Shown piece by piece: positions 41,301 to 49,388 of a DNA stretch of 64,000 nucleotides. Numbering within the stretch: position 1 is the first letter of the stretch; the number at the start of each line of letters is the position of its first letter. The stretch covers positions 53,193-117,192 of the forward strand of contig NZ_FMAH01000016.1 of the NCBI RefSeq assembly GCF_900094545.1, written 5' to 3'. The DNA is from Martinezella miluonensis (lineage in GTDB: Bacteria; Pseudomonadota; Alphaproteobacteria; Rhizobiales; Rhizobiaceae). The notes under the pieces are model-generated. The model saw only the letters and a program-made list of their open reading frames with translations, searched no databases and was not told the DNA's origin. A program made the position numbers and the translations under genes.

Positions 41301-41708
41301 ATGGCTGACAATTTCAATTTCGAACTGGTTTCCCCGGAGCGTCTGTTGCTGTCGGAACAGGTCATCGATGTCGTCATCCCCGCGACCGAAGGCGAGATGA
41401 CCATCATGGCACATCATGCGCCGACCATGACCACCATCAAGCCGGGCCTCGTCAAGGTGCATTCGGCTTCGGGCAGCAAACAGGATTACGTCGTTTTCGG
41501 CGGCTTTGCCGATATCCTGCCGACCGGCTGCACTCTGCTTGCCGAATCAGCCGTTCCGGTTGAGGACATGAGCCGCGACGAGCTGGATCGTCGCATCAAT
41601 GCTGCCAAGGCCGAACTCGAAGATGCGCTGCATCACGAGCACAAGTCGCGCCTGGAGCATTTCATCATGGAACTCTCACATCTGCGCGGCTCGATCCCGC
41701 AGGATTGA
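41301..41708 (+). CDS. atpC: ATP synthase F1 epsilon subunit
   Basis: A 135-residue subunit of the central stalk that modulates ATP hydrolysis. The N-terminal beta-sandwich (FNFELVSPERLLLSEQVIDVVIP, PATEGEMTIMAHHAP) and the two C-terminal helices (MSRDELDRRINAAKAELEDA, HHEHKSRLEHFI) are visible. It is the last gene of atpHAGDC. A strong intrinsic terminator begins 28 nt after the stop. Confidence 0.96.
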   Translation: MADNFNFELVSPERLLLSEQVIDVVIPATEGEMTIMAHHAPTMTTIKPGLVKVHSASGSKQDYVVFGGFADILPTGCTLLAESAVPVEDMSRDELDRRINAAKAELEDALHHEHKSRLEHFIMELSHLRGSIPQD

Positions 41709-41736
41709 TGCGATCCAAAATCACCGAATGAAATAG

Positions 41737-41761
41737 AAGCGGTCCTATGGGCCGCTTTTTT
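41737..41761 (+). terminator. Intrinsic terminator of the atp operon
   Basis: A 9-bp stem, AAGCGGTCC with GGGCCGCTT (one G-U pair), encloses the 3-nt loop TAT and is followed by a run of six T residues. It is the clearest Rho-independent terminator in the window. Confidence 0.9.
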
Positions 41762-41784
41762 GTTAGAAGACCCGGGCCATCCCC

Positions 41785-41905
41785 GTCCTTCGACAGGCTC
41801 AGGACGAGGATGGAGCGGATCCTGTCCTCAACACGGCTTGCCGCTCTTTGGCGGCAGTGTGAGAAGAGCAGCCCTCAAGGTGAGGTGGCGCGCAAGCGCC
41901 CTCGA
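41785..41905. repeat. REP-like cluster of short palindromes
   Basis: The gap between atpC and the LysR gene contains GTCCT/AGGAC around TCGACAGGCTC, CCTCA-AGG-TGAGG, and GGCGC-GCAA-GCGCC within about 120 nt. Such short GC-rich palindromes are typical of repetitive extragenic elements. No coding potential is seen. Copy number elsewhere cannot be judged from this window. Confidence 0.4.
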
Positions 41906-41996
41906 ACCACAAGAGCGGGTTGGCGAGCGGCCGCACCTCGTTCGAATCGCCGACTCTCACGGCGGAGGCAGCAAGGATATTCCTCCCCAATTCGTA

Positions 41997-42902
41997 TCAG
42001 ACCTGTTGGCCCCGCAGCAGGAACCGGTGCAACTGGACTGCTTCGGGAGACAACGAGCGGAAGCGCGGTGCGCCGAGATAGTATCCGAAGCCGCTTTCCA
42101 CGCGGTCGTTGCCGATCGTGACGAGCGCACCAGACTGCAGATATTCCTCAATGAGGCCAAGGCTGCCGAGCGCTATGCCTTCGCTCCTGAGTGCGGCTTC
42201 CACCGCCATGATGTAGGTCGAAAAGGAAAGCCGCGGTCTCGGCAGCTTGCCCTTCAAAGGATCGCCGATGCGGCCGAACCATTGGCGGAAGCTGATCCAG
42301 TGGGCGTTAGCGCGTTCGTAATCAATGAGATCGAGCGCGGCGATATCGACTGCCGTCAGTGCCTGCGGGTCGAGGCCGCGGACCGCCAGGTAGTCCGGCG
42401 AGGCGATCGGCACCAGCACCTCTTTCATCAGCGGCGTCAGGCTCCAGCGCGGATGTTCGCCTGTGGAATAGATGATGATGAGATCGTTGTTCTCCGAGGC
42501 AAGTTCGGAATGGACGTCCGTCGTCAGCAGGCGCACGGAGATGCCCGGGCTCTCCTTGCCGAAATCCCTGAGCCTTTGCCCAAGCCAGAGATGCGAGATC
42601 GAACCGCTCGCCGCGATCGAGATGATTTCGCCCGTGCCTGTGCGAAAAGGCTCCAGGCTCTCCTCGAGATATTCGAGCGTAGCGCGCACGCGCTGGAACA
42701 GCCGCTCGCCATCCGGCGTCAGCGCCAGATTTCGGCCGCGCCGGGTGAAGAGGGTTGCGCCGAGATGATCCTCAAGCCCCTTGATGCGGCGGCTGACGGC
42801 AGCCTGGGTGATATTCAGCTCCCGGCCGGCACGGGAGAAGTTCATTGCGCGCGCGGCCGCGTCGAAAACGCGAAAGGCCTCCAGCGGTATTTTCTCTAGC
42901 AT
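41997..42902 (-). CDS. LysR-family regulator (GcvA-like)
   Basis: A 301-residue regulator. The N-terminal winged helix is IPLEAFRVFDAAARAMNFSRAG split before ELNITQAAVSRRIKGLEDHLGATLFTRR (residues 5-55). The ligand-binding domain follows, with SIAASGSISHLWLGQRLRDF opening it in GcvA style. It is divergent from the alcohol dehydrogenase operon, with a 117-nt shared region that holds an ATTATCA/TGATAAT dyad. It probably senses the substrate of that operon. The inducer is unknown. Confidence 0.92.
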   Translation of the reverse strand: MLEKIPLEAFRVFDAAARAMNFSRAGRELNITQAAVSRRIKGLEDHLGATLFTRRGRNLALTPDGERLFQRVRATLEYLEESLEPFRTGTGEIISIAASGSISHLWLGQRLRDFGKESPGISVRLLTTDVHSELASENNDLIIIYSTGEHPRWSLTPLMKEVLVPIASPDYLAVRGLDPQALTAVDIAALDLIDYERANAHWISFRQWFGRIGDPLKGKLPRPRLSFSTYIMAVEAALRSEGIALGSLGLIEEYLQSGALVTIGNDRVESGFGYYLGAPRFRSLSPEAVQLHRFLLRGQQV

Positions 42903-42921
42903 CGGCTCTCCATAACTTCAG

Positions 42922-42942
42922 ATTATCAATATTCCTGATAAT
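42922..42942. promoter_or_regulatory. LysR-type dyad between regulator and alcohol dehydrogenase
   Basis: Perfect 7-bp arms ATTATCA and TGATAAT are separated by 7 nt, and the dyad satisfies the T-N11-A rule of LysR operators (T42926, A42938). It lies 20 nt from the regulator start and 78 nt from the dehydrogenase start, as expected for a recognition site serving both. Confidence 0.55.
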
Positions 42943-43019
42943 TGCCCGGATTTGAAGATCTGAAATTGTGATGCAGGATTGTGACATCATTTTCAGCCGC
43001 TTTTCCAAGGGGATCCCTC

Positions 43020-44165
43020 GTGTCCTTTTCCATTTCCGCCATTCCTGACATTCGCTTCGGTGAGAATGCGCTCTCCGGCCTTCCCGCGGCCGTCAAATCC
43101 TTCGATGGCGTTGGCACGGTTCTGCTCGTGATCGATGCCTTCCTGGCACAGTCGGGCCTTGCGGCCAGGATCAGTGGCGAGCTTGCCGAAGCGGGCGTGA
43201 AGACGCAGGTTTTTTCCGATTTTGCCGGTGAGCCGAAGCTTGCGCATCTGCATGCGGCGATAGCCGCGGGGCAGGGTGCCGATATGGTGATCGGCGTTGG
43301 CGGCGGCTCGGCGCTCGACATCGGCAAGATCGTCGCCTGCTGCATCGCTTCCGGCGAGGATCCGATGCATTACGCACTGGCGGCCAATCCGCTGCCGAAG
43401 AATCCGCTGAAGAAGATCATGATACCCACCACGGCCGGCACGGGTTCGGAGACATCGGCAACGAATATCTTCGCCGGGCCCGAAGGTAAGAAGCTCTGGA
43501 TCTGGGGACCGGAGACGAAGGCCGATCTCGTCATTCTCGATCCGGCTCTGACGAAAACCTTGCCTGCCAACCTGACGGCATGGTGCGGCCTCGATGCCTT
43601 CATCCATGCCTTCGAGGCGGCAACGAACCGCAACACGCATCGCGGCGCGCAATTCTATGCGCATCAGGCGTTGCGGTTGATTACCGACGCCCTGGAGACG
43701 GCCGTCAAGCAGCCCGAGAATATGGCAGCGCGCGGCGACGTATTGCTCGGCTCCTGCTTTGCCGGCATTGCCATCGACAATTGCGGCACAGCGATCGCGC
43801 ACAATGTCAGCCACGCATTGGCAGGCCTTGGTCCAGTCCATCATGGCCTCGCGACCGCGCTCGGCTTTGAAGCGACACTTGCCTGGCTGGTTGAGGCGGA
43901 TACCGTCGACCTCAATGCGGCCGCGAAGGCATGCGGTGTCGAGAGTGCCGCTGAACTCCCCGCGTTCGTCTCCGGCTGGATGGATCGCTGCGGTATCACG
44001 CGCTCGCTTCCTGCTGCTTTCAAGCCCTTCGATGACACCGATCTTGCCCGCGAGATGCGCGCAACTGAAAACCAGCCCATGCGGCGCTCGACGATCCGCG
44101 ATGTGACGGATGCCGACATCGACCGCTTTGCCGCCGCCATCATGGCGCTGCCGAAAGGAATCTGA
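43020..44165 (+). CDS. Iron-containing alcohol dehydrogenase
   Basis: A 381-residue group III alcohol dehydrogenase. The GTG at 43020 is chosen because GGGGAT precedes it and the protein then begins MSFSISAIPDIRFGENALS, as in the family. The NAD loop is GVGGGSALDIGK. Metal-binding histidines lie in DAFIHAFEA and HNVSHALAGLGPVHHGLA. The substrate is unknown. The aldehyde dehydrogenase starts 1 nt after its stop, so an alcohol to aldehyde to acid sequence is likely. Confidence 0.92.
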   Translation: MSFSISAIPDIRFGENALSGLPAAVKSFDGVGTVLLVIDAFLAQSGLAARISGELAEAGVKTQVFSDFAGEPKLAHLHAAIAAGQGADMVIGVGGGSALDIGKIVACCIASGEDPMHYALAANPLPKNPLKKIMIPTTAGTGSETSATNIFAGPEGKKLWIWGPETKADLVILDPALTKTLPANLTAWCGLDAFIHAFEAATNRNTHRGAQFYAHQALRLITDALETAVKQPENMAARGDVLLGSCFAGIAIDNCGTAIAHNVSHALAGLGPVHHGLATALGFEATLAWLVEADTVDLNAAAKACGVESAAELPAFVSGWMDRCGITRSLPAAFKPFDDTDLAREMRATENQPMRRSTIRDVTDADIDRFAAAIMALPKGI

Positions 44166-44166
44166 G

Positions 44167-45666
44167 ATGACCAAGAACTATACGCGCGACTATTGGGAAA
44201 GCGTTCTCTCCGGCCTGAAGCCCGAAGGGCGTCACTTCATAAACGGTGCCCATCGCGGCGCCACTTCGGGCGAGACCTTCACCCGGATCCGCCCGATGGA
44301 CGGCAAGCCCGGTGCACAGCTCGCTCGCGGTAATGCCGCCGATATCGACGCTGCGGTCGCTTCTGGCCGCGCCGCCTTCGAAAGCGGCGTCTGGCGCAAG
44401 AAGGAGCCGCTGGAAAAGAAGAAGATCATGCTGAAATGGGCCGAGCTTATTCGCGCCCACGGCGATGAGCTGGCCATGCTGGAGACCATTGATGTCGGCA
44501 AGCCGGTCATGGCGTCGCTTGGTGTCGACGTGCGCCTCTGCGCCGACGGCATCCAGTTTTATGGCGAAATGATCGATAAGATGTATGACGAGATTGCGCC
44601 GACCGGCCCGAACGCTCGGGCGCTGGTGCGCAAGGTGCCGCTCGGTGTAATCGGGGCAATCACGCCGTGGAACTATCCGATGATCATCGATGCCTGGAAG
44701 CTGGGACCGGCAATCGCCGCGGGCAATTCCGTGGTGCTGAAGCCGGCCGAGCAATCCTCGCTTTCGGCGATCCGCCTTGCCGAACTTGCAGTCGAAGCGG
44801 GCCTTCCGGCCGGCGTCTTCAACGTGGTGACGGGCTATGGCGAAGAGACAGGCAAGCCGCTGGCGCTGCACATGGATGTCGACATGATCGCCTTCACAGG
44901 CTCGACCGAAGTCGGCAAGCTGATCATGGGCTATGCGGCGCAATCGAACGTCAAGCGCGTGGCACTGGAGCTCGGCGGCAAGTCGCCGCTCGTCGTCTTC
45001 GAAGATGCTGATCTCGATGCCGCCGCCGTCGCTGCGGCCTGGGGCTGCTTCTATAATTCCGGCGAGACATGCCACGCTTCGACCCGTCTGATCGTGCAGC
45101 GTTCGGTGCAGGACAAGCTGATCGAGAAAATCGAGGCGGTCACCCGCTCCGATATCGCGCTCAAGCATCCTCTTGACCCCTCGGCGCAGATCGGCGCCTT
45201 GATCGAGGAAGAGCACATGAACAAGGTGCTGGCGATGATCGCAGCCGGCGAGAAGGAAGGCGCGCGCCGTGCCTTCGGTGCCGAGCGCGTCTTGAGCGAA
45301 ACCGGCGGCTACTACGTCTCGCCGGGCGTCTTCGTCGACATGACCAATGATATGAGCCTGGCGCGACAGGAAATTTTCGGGCCCGTACTCGCTGCCATCC
45401 CCTTCGATACGGAGGAGGATGCGCTGAGGATCGCCAACGACACGATTTACGGGCTTGCAGGCGCCGTCTTCACCAAGGACATGGATCGCGCTCATCGCTT
45501 TTCCGAAGAGATCCATGCGGGTACGGTGTGGATCAATACCTACGACATGTCGAACTTCGCCACGCCTTTCGGCGGCTTCAAGCAGTCCGGTTTCGGCCGC
45601 GACCGCTCGGTGCATGCGGTCGACAAATATTGCGACTACAAGACGATCTGGCAGCAGTTCGGTTGA
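44167..45666 (+). CDS. Aldehyde dehydrogenase (PuuC/BetB-like)
   Basis: A 499-residue NAD(P)-dependent enzyme. ATG 44167 has AAAGGA upstream. The catalytic cysteine is C302 in NSGETCHAS, the general base is E268 in ALELGGKSP, N169 lies in TPWNYP and K192 in VLKPAEQ. It resembles the gamma-glutamyl-aminobutyraldehyde or betaine aldehyde type, but specificity cannot be read from sequence. It is preceded by the alcohol dehydrogenase (1 nt) and followed by the enolase-superfamily gene (59 nt). Confidence 0.94.
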   Translation: MTKNYTRDYWESVLSGLKPEGRHFINGAHRGATSGETFTRIRPMDGKPGAQLARGNAADIDAAVASGRAAFESGVWRKKEPLEKKKIMLKWAELIRAHGDELAMLETIDVGKPVMASLGVDVRLCADGIQFYGEMIDKMYDEIAPTGPNARALVRKVPLGVIGAITPWNYPMIIDAWKLGPAIAAGNSVVLKPAEQSSLSAIRLAELAVEAGLPAGVFNVVTGYGEETGKPLALHMDVDMIAFTGSTEVGKLIMGYAAQSNVKRVALELGGKSPLVVFEDADLDAAAVAAAWGCFYNSGETCHASTRLIVQRSVQDKLIEKIEAVTRSDIALKHPLDPSAQIGALIEEEHMNKVLAMIAAGEKEGARRAFGAERVLSETGGYYVSPGVFVDMTNDMSLARQEIFGPVLAAIPFDTEEDALRIANDTIYGLAGAVFTKDMDRAHRFSEEIHAGTVWINTYDMSNFATPFGGFKQSGFGRDRSVHAVDKYCDYKTIWQQFG

Positions 45667-45725
45667 TAGATTGAAATCGGCTTGATCCTGTCTGGAGGAT
45701 CAAGCTTTGGGAGAGGGGAGCCACC

Positions 45726-46847
45726 ATGAGCAAGATCGTTTCCATCGAAATCACCCATCACCGCCTGCCGCTCGATCCGGCGTTCAAGGCGAGCTGGGAT
45801 GGGCGTCCGCGCAAGCATTTCGATGCGACCATCGTCCGCGTCAGGGACGACGAGGGCCGGGAAGGTATCGGCTCCGGCGATCTCATGAAGGGCTTCGAGG
45901 GCCATGAAGACCTGTTCATCGGGCACGATCCGCGGCACCTCGAGCGCCATTATGAAGTCCTGTCGCATATCAACTTCCACTATGGCCGCTGCTGGCCCAT
46001 GGACCTGGCGCTGTGGGACCTCTCCGGCAAGATTACCGGCGAGCCGGTGTGGCGGATGCTCGGCGGGCGTGCCAGCCGCGTGCGGCTCTACGCGTCTTCC
46101 GGTGTGCTGCGCGAACCCTCGGCCATGGCCGATCAGGCCGAACGCTATATCGACGAAGGCTTCCCGGCCATGAAGGTGCGCTTCTCCTCGTCTTCGGGCG
46201 GCCGTGGCGGCTGGCGCGAGGACGTCAAGGCGCTGGAAGCGATTAGGGCCTGCGTCGGCGACCGGCTTGAGCTCATGGTCGACTGCAATCAGGGTTGGCG
46301 CATGCCCTGGGATACGACCTTGCCCTGGACCTTCAAGGACGCGCTGGCCGTTGCCAAGGAGTTGGAACGGCTCGGCGTCTACTGGATGGAAGAGCCGCTT
46401 TATCGCTCTGACCGCAAGGGCATGAAGGAATTGAAGCAGGCAACGTCGGTCAGGATCGCCGGCGGCGAGATGACGCGCGAACTCTACGAGTTTCGTGACA
46501 TCATCGAAGAGCGTGCCTTCGATGTCATCCAGCCTGATGTCGCGCTTGTCGGCGGTATTACCGGTTGCAGGCGATTGGTCTATCAGGCCCGCGAGGCGGG
46601 CGTGCAGTTCACGCCGCATTCCTGGACGAACGGCATCGGTGTGTTGGCCAATGCGCATCTGACTGCCGGCGTCGGCGATGCCGCATGGCTCGAATACCCC
46701 TACGACAATCCGGAGTGGAGCGAGGCCCGCCGCGACTATCCGATGGCGTCCCCGCTCAAGCACGATGCCGGCTGGCTGGATCTGGGTATTGCCCCGGGGC
46801 TCGGCATCGTTCTCGATGAGGAGCGCTTGAAGGCGACGCGCATTTAA
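45726..46847 (+). CDS. Mandelate racemase/muconate lactonizing enzyme family protein
   Basis: A 373-residue enolase-superfamily enzyme. The metal ligands are D186 (MVDCNQGW), E222 (WMEEPL) and E248 (AGGEMT). The base is the H298-D271 dyad (PHSW; VIQPD). The second catalytic position is K150-x-R152 instead of the usual K-x-K. Members abstract a proton next to a carboxylate, often dehydrating sugar acids. The substrate is unknown. As the third gene of the operon, it probably acts on an acid related to the aldehyde dehydrogenase product or feeds that pathway. Confidence 0.92.
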   Translation: MSKIVSIEITHHRLPLDPAFKASWDGRPRKHFDATIVRVRDDEGREGIGSGDLMKGFEGHEDLFIGHDPRHLERHYEVLSHINFHYGRCWPMDLALWDLSGKITGEPVWRMLGGRASRVRLYASSGVLREPSAMADQAERYIDEGFPAMKVRFSSSSGGRGGWREDVKALEAIRACVGDRLELMVDCNQGWRMPWDTTLPWTFKDALAVAKELERLGVYWMEEPLYRSDRKGMKELKQATSVRIAGGEMTRELYEFRDIIEERAFDVIQPDVALVGGITGCRRLVYQAREAGVQFTPHSWTNGIGVLANAHLTAGVGDAAWLEYPYDNPEWSEARRDYPMASPLKHDAGWLDLGIAPGLGIVLDEERLKATRI

Positions 46848-46882
46848 GGGAACCTGCGCCCGCGTTATCCTTTACCGGCCCG

Positions 46883-48094
46883 TCATGCGATGGCGGGTCG
46901 TGTCATTCTGTTTTCCCTGGTGCGAGCCCATCGCATGACGGGGCGTTCGAGCAGCACATAGCTCAGTGTGCCGATGGCAAAGATGATGGCGGTCGCGACG
47001 AGGCTCGAGGTGATCCAGCCACCCAGCACGTCATCCGAGCCGGTGCCGAAGGTCCAGGGCATGAGCTTCTGCATCATTGTCAGAACGATGTCCTGCCAGA
47101 CATAGACACCGAAGGAGACGGTGGCGATATAACGGCTGAGGCTGTTGTCCAGCAGCCTTGCCAGTAGTCGCGACTGCGGGAGTGTGCAGAGGGCGGCGGC
47201 GACGGCCAGAGGCAGCAGCGGAAATTGATAGGGAATGCCGAGCCACGCATAGCCTTCTCCCGGACCGCCGATGGACTGCGGCAACTGCCATGCTCCCATG
47301 ACGATCGCGAGCGCCCCAATGATGTCGTAGATCACGGAGCGGCGCGCGGGAACTATGGTCTGGACTCCGGCCGCCAATACGCCGATCGCGAAAATCGCGA
47401 AGAAGCCGATCGGGTTGTAGCGCGGCATCCATTCCTTGGCACCGCCCTGGAAGCTATATTGCCATCCCCGCCCGGCGCTGTCTGTCGGGAGATAGGTAAC
47501 GACCAGCCAGTGGCCAACCAGCGATATTGCGATGATACCGATCCAGAGCAGGCGGTTGACGAAGACGGAACGTGATCTCAGTTTGGCATTGAACAGCAGC
47601 AGAAAGCCGATCGGCAAAAGGACATAGCAGGTCGTCTCGAAGGGAATCGACCATAGGGGCCCGTCGCCCTGCACCGGGAAAAAGGTGCGCCAATGCCATT
47701 GGCTCATCAGGAAGAAGCCGGCGATGTAGCGGCCGACCAGTTCTGCATCGAGCGGAAAGCCGTAGACCGTGAAGCTGATCGCGAAACCGACTGTCAGGGC
47801 GAACCAGAAGCCCGGCAGGATACGTGCCGCGCGGCGCATGGTGTAGATCCTCAGTGACGGTAACGGCTGGGCTCTATCCAGCGCCAGCCAGAAGGGGCGC
47901 GAGAGAAGAAAGCCGCTGAGAACGAAGAAAACCGAGACGCCGTGATTACCGAAGCGCGCGATTATAAAGGTCATGTCCAGAGCTGGCGGAATTTTGTAGA
48001 AATTCATTCGAAGAACGAGATGATGCACAAGCACCATCAGACATGCGACGGCGCGCATGAAATCCGCTCCTCCCAGGCGCTTGTCGTTGTCCAT
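46883..48094 (-). CDS. OafA/YrhL-type membrane acyltransferase
   Basis: A 403-residue acyltransferase-3 protein with about ten membrane helices. The catalytic His region is AVACLMVLVHHLVLR near residue 23, followed by GVSVFFVLSGFLLSRP and YTMRRAARILPGFW. Members O-acetylate or O-succinylate surface polysaccharides or similar glycans. It is convergent with the enolase-superfamily gene, its 3' end only 35 nt away. The acceptor is unknown. Confidence 0.92.
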   Translation of the reverse strand: MDNDKRLGGADFMRAVACLMVLVHHLVLRMNFYKIPPALDMTFIIARFGNHGVSVFFVLSGFLLSRPFWLALDRAQPLPSLRIYTMRRAARILPGFWFALTVGFAISFTVYGFPLDAELVGRYIAGFFLMSQWHWRTFFPVQGDGPLWSIPFETTCYVLLPIGFLLLFNAKLRSRSVFVNRLLWIGIIAISLVGHWLVVTYLPTDSAGRGWQYSFQGGAKEWMPRYNPIGFFAIFAIGVLAAGVQTIVPARRSVIYDIIGALAIVMGAWQLPQSIGGPGEGYAWLGIPYQFPLLPLAVAAALCTLPQSRLLARLLDNSLSRYIATVSFGVYVWQDIVLTMMQKLMPWTFGTGSDDVLGGWITSSLVATAIIFAIGTLSYVLLERPVMRWARTRENRMTRPAIA

Positions 48095-48170
48095 CCCAGC
48101 ACCGCTGCAACTGCCTCTCTATTGGGTTAGGTCATCGCGGCGATTTCGGCAAGGCAGATCCTTGAAAGCA

Positions 48171-48205
48171 TGACGCCCGAACCTTTGTGCGAGGTCCGGG
48201 CGTCA
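48171..48205 (-). terminator. Terminator after the FMN reductase gene
   Basis: TGACGCCCG plus ACCT pairs with AGGT plus CGGGCGTCA, giving about 13 bp with one internal mismatch and a 7-nt loop. On the minus strand it is followed by TGCTTT and lies 59 nt after the reductase stop. On the plus strand GGTTTTT follows, so it may work both ways. Confidence 0.6.
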
Positions 48206-48264
48206 AGCCGGTTTTTCGCACCTGCCAGAAACGAAAGACCGGATTCTTATGTTGCGGAAAAGGG

Positions 48265-48840
48265 TCAGGCCGCGATCGAGCGATAGGGGCGCATGGCGCG
48301 GGCCGGTTTCAGCGCGGCGCTCCACCAATTCAGTCGCGCGATCAATCGAACCAGCGACTGACGCGCCTCGATCGGATTTGCAAGCGTGCCATCTTCGGCA
48401 AACCTGCCCCAGGGATTGGCGAAACTGACCGTGTCGCGCACTGTCACGGCGTGCAGCTCGGAAAAGACCAGCCGCAATTGCTCGACGGCGCGCAAGCCGC
48501 CGGAGATGCCGCCATAGGAAACGAAAGCGACCGGTTTGCCGTGCCACGGCTCATAGACGAGATCGAGCACGAATTTCAGCGAGGCCGTGAAGCTGTGATT
48601 ATATTCCGGCGTGACGATGATGAAGGCATCTGCGTCCGAAAGCCGAGCGGAAAGGGCTGTGACGCCAGCGTGCTCGCGGTCATGCTGGAATGGCAGATCG
48701 AATGCGAGGGGATCGATCACGTCGATCTCGATAAGCGGATAATGCACCAGCTCTCGGGCGACCCAATTGACAACCCGATCGCATAAGCGGCCTGGGCGGG
48801 TACTGCCATAAATGATTGCCAGCCGGGTCGATTCTGTCAT
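48265..48840 (-). CDS. NADPH-dependent FMN reductase
   Basis: A 191-residue flavodoxin-fold reductase. The FMN phosphate loop is [13 protein letters not shown] (residues about 9-21). The second flavin region is [20 protein letters not shown], and [13 protein letters not shown] is the third. Such proteins reduce free FMN, quinones or azo compounds. It is transcribed divergently from soxR through a promoter with a SoxR box and a 19-bp spacer, so it is almost certainly SoxR-activated and part of the response to redox-cycling compounds. Confidence 0.93.
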   Translation of the reverse strand: MTESTRLAIIYGSTRPGRLCDRVVNWVARELVHYPLIEIDVIDPLAFDLPFQHDREHAGVTALSARLSDADAFIIVTPEYNHSFTASLKFVLDLVYEPWHGKPVAFVSYGGISGGLRAVEQLRLVFSELHAVTVRDTVSFANPWGRFAEDGTLANPIEARQSLVRLIARLNWWSAALKPARAMRPYRSIAA

Positions 48841-48874
48841 GCCTTGCTCCTGCTTTACGCGGTTTGGAGCTGGG

Positions 48875-48905
48875 TTTATAGAACCTCAAGTGAGGTTGAG
48901 GTCAA
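48875..48905 (-). promoter_or_regulatory. SoxR-controlled promoter of the FMN reductase gene
   Basis: On the minus strand, the -35 TTGACC (48905-48900) and the -10 TATAAA (48880-48875) are separated by 19 nt, the long spacer that MerR-family activators need. The spacer region holds the dyad CCTCAA-GTGAGG-TTGAGG (48884-48901), whose arms match the E. coli soxS operator. The reductase ATG lies 35 nt downstream, and soxR starts 13 nt on the other side of the box. Confidence 0.85.
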
Positions 48906-48913
48906 TAGAGCAA

Positions 48914-49378
48914 ATGGGAAAAATCGAGTCCGGTCAATTTTCCAAACTGCTGACGGTCGGCGAGGTGGCGGCGCGAAGCGGTATGGCCGTTTCGGCGCTG
49001 CATTTTTACGAGGCGAAAGGGCTGATCGAGAGCCAGCGCAGCCGCGGCAACCAACGGCGCTATCCCCGTGAGGTGCTGCGCCGGGTGGCGATCATCAAGG
49101 TGGCGCAAAGAGTCGGCATTCCGCTTGCGGAGGTTCAAGCGGCTCTGCAATCGCTGCCGCAGGGGCGCACGCCGTCGGCTGCTGATTGGAAAGTGCTGTC
49201 AGCCCGCTGGAAGGACGATCTTGATGCCCGGATCCGACGCCTGCAGGGGCTGCGCGATCAGCTCGACGGCTGCATCGGTTGCGGCTGCCTCTCGATGGAC
49301 AGCTGCCCGTTGCGAAACCCCTGGGACAGGCTTTCCGAAGAAGGCGCAGGCCCGCGCTTGCTCGATCCCGAAGATTGA
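48914..49378 (+). CDS. soxR: Redox-sensitive transcriptional activator SoxR
   Basis: A 154-residue MerR-family regulator. The HTH is [21 protein letters not shown] (split at residues 13-33), followed by a dimerisation helix. The [2Fe-2S] ligands are C120, C123, C125 and C131 in the C-x2-C-x-C-x5-C pattern. The cluster is oxidised by redox-cycling compounds, which activates target promoters. ATG 48914 is chosen over a frame from 48812 that would run through the operator. It is convergent with glpD (10 nt between stops). Confidence 0.96.
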   Translation: MGKIESGQFSKLLTVGEVAARSGMAVSALHFYEAKGLIESQRSRGNQRRYPREVLRRVAIIKVAQRVGIPLAEVQAALQSLPQGRTPSAADWKVLSARWKDDLDARIRRLQGLRDQLDGCIGCGCLSMDSCPLRNPWDRLSEEGAGPRLLDPED

Positions 49379-49388
49379 GCCGAAAGCT

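Noticed and set aside
46879..46897. CCCGTCAT-GCG-ATGGCGGG hairpin as a terminator between the convergent genes
   Set aside because: It overlaps the end of the OafA-type coding region, has one G-U pair and no T-run on either strand, so the evidence is too weak.
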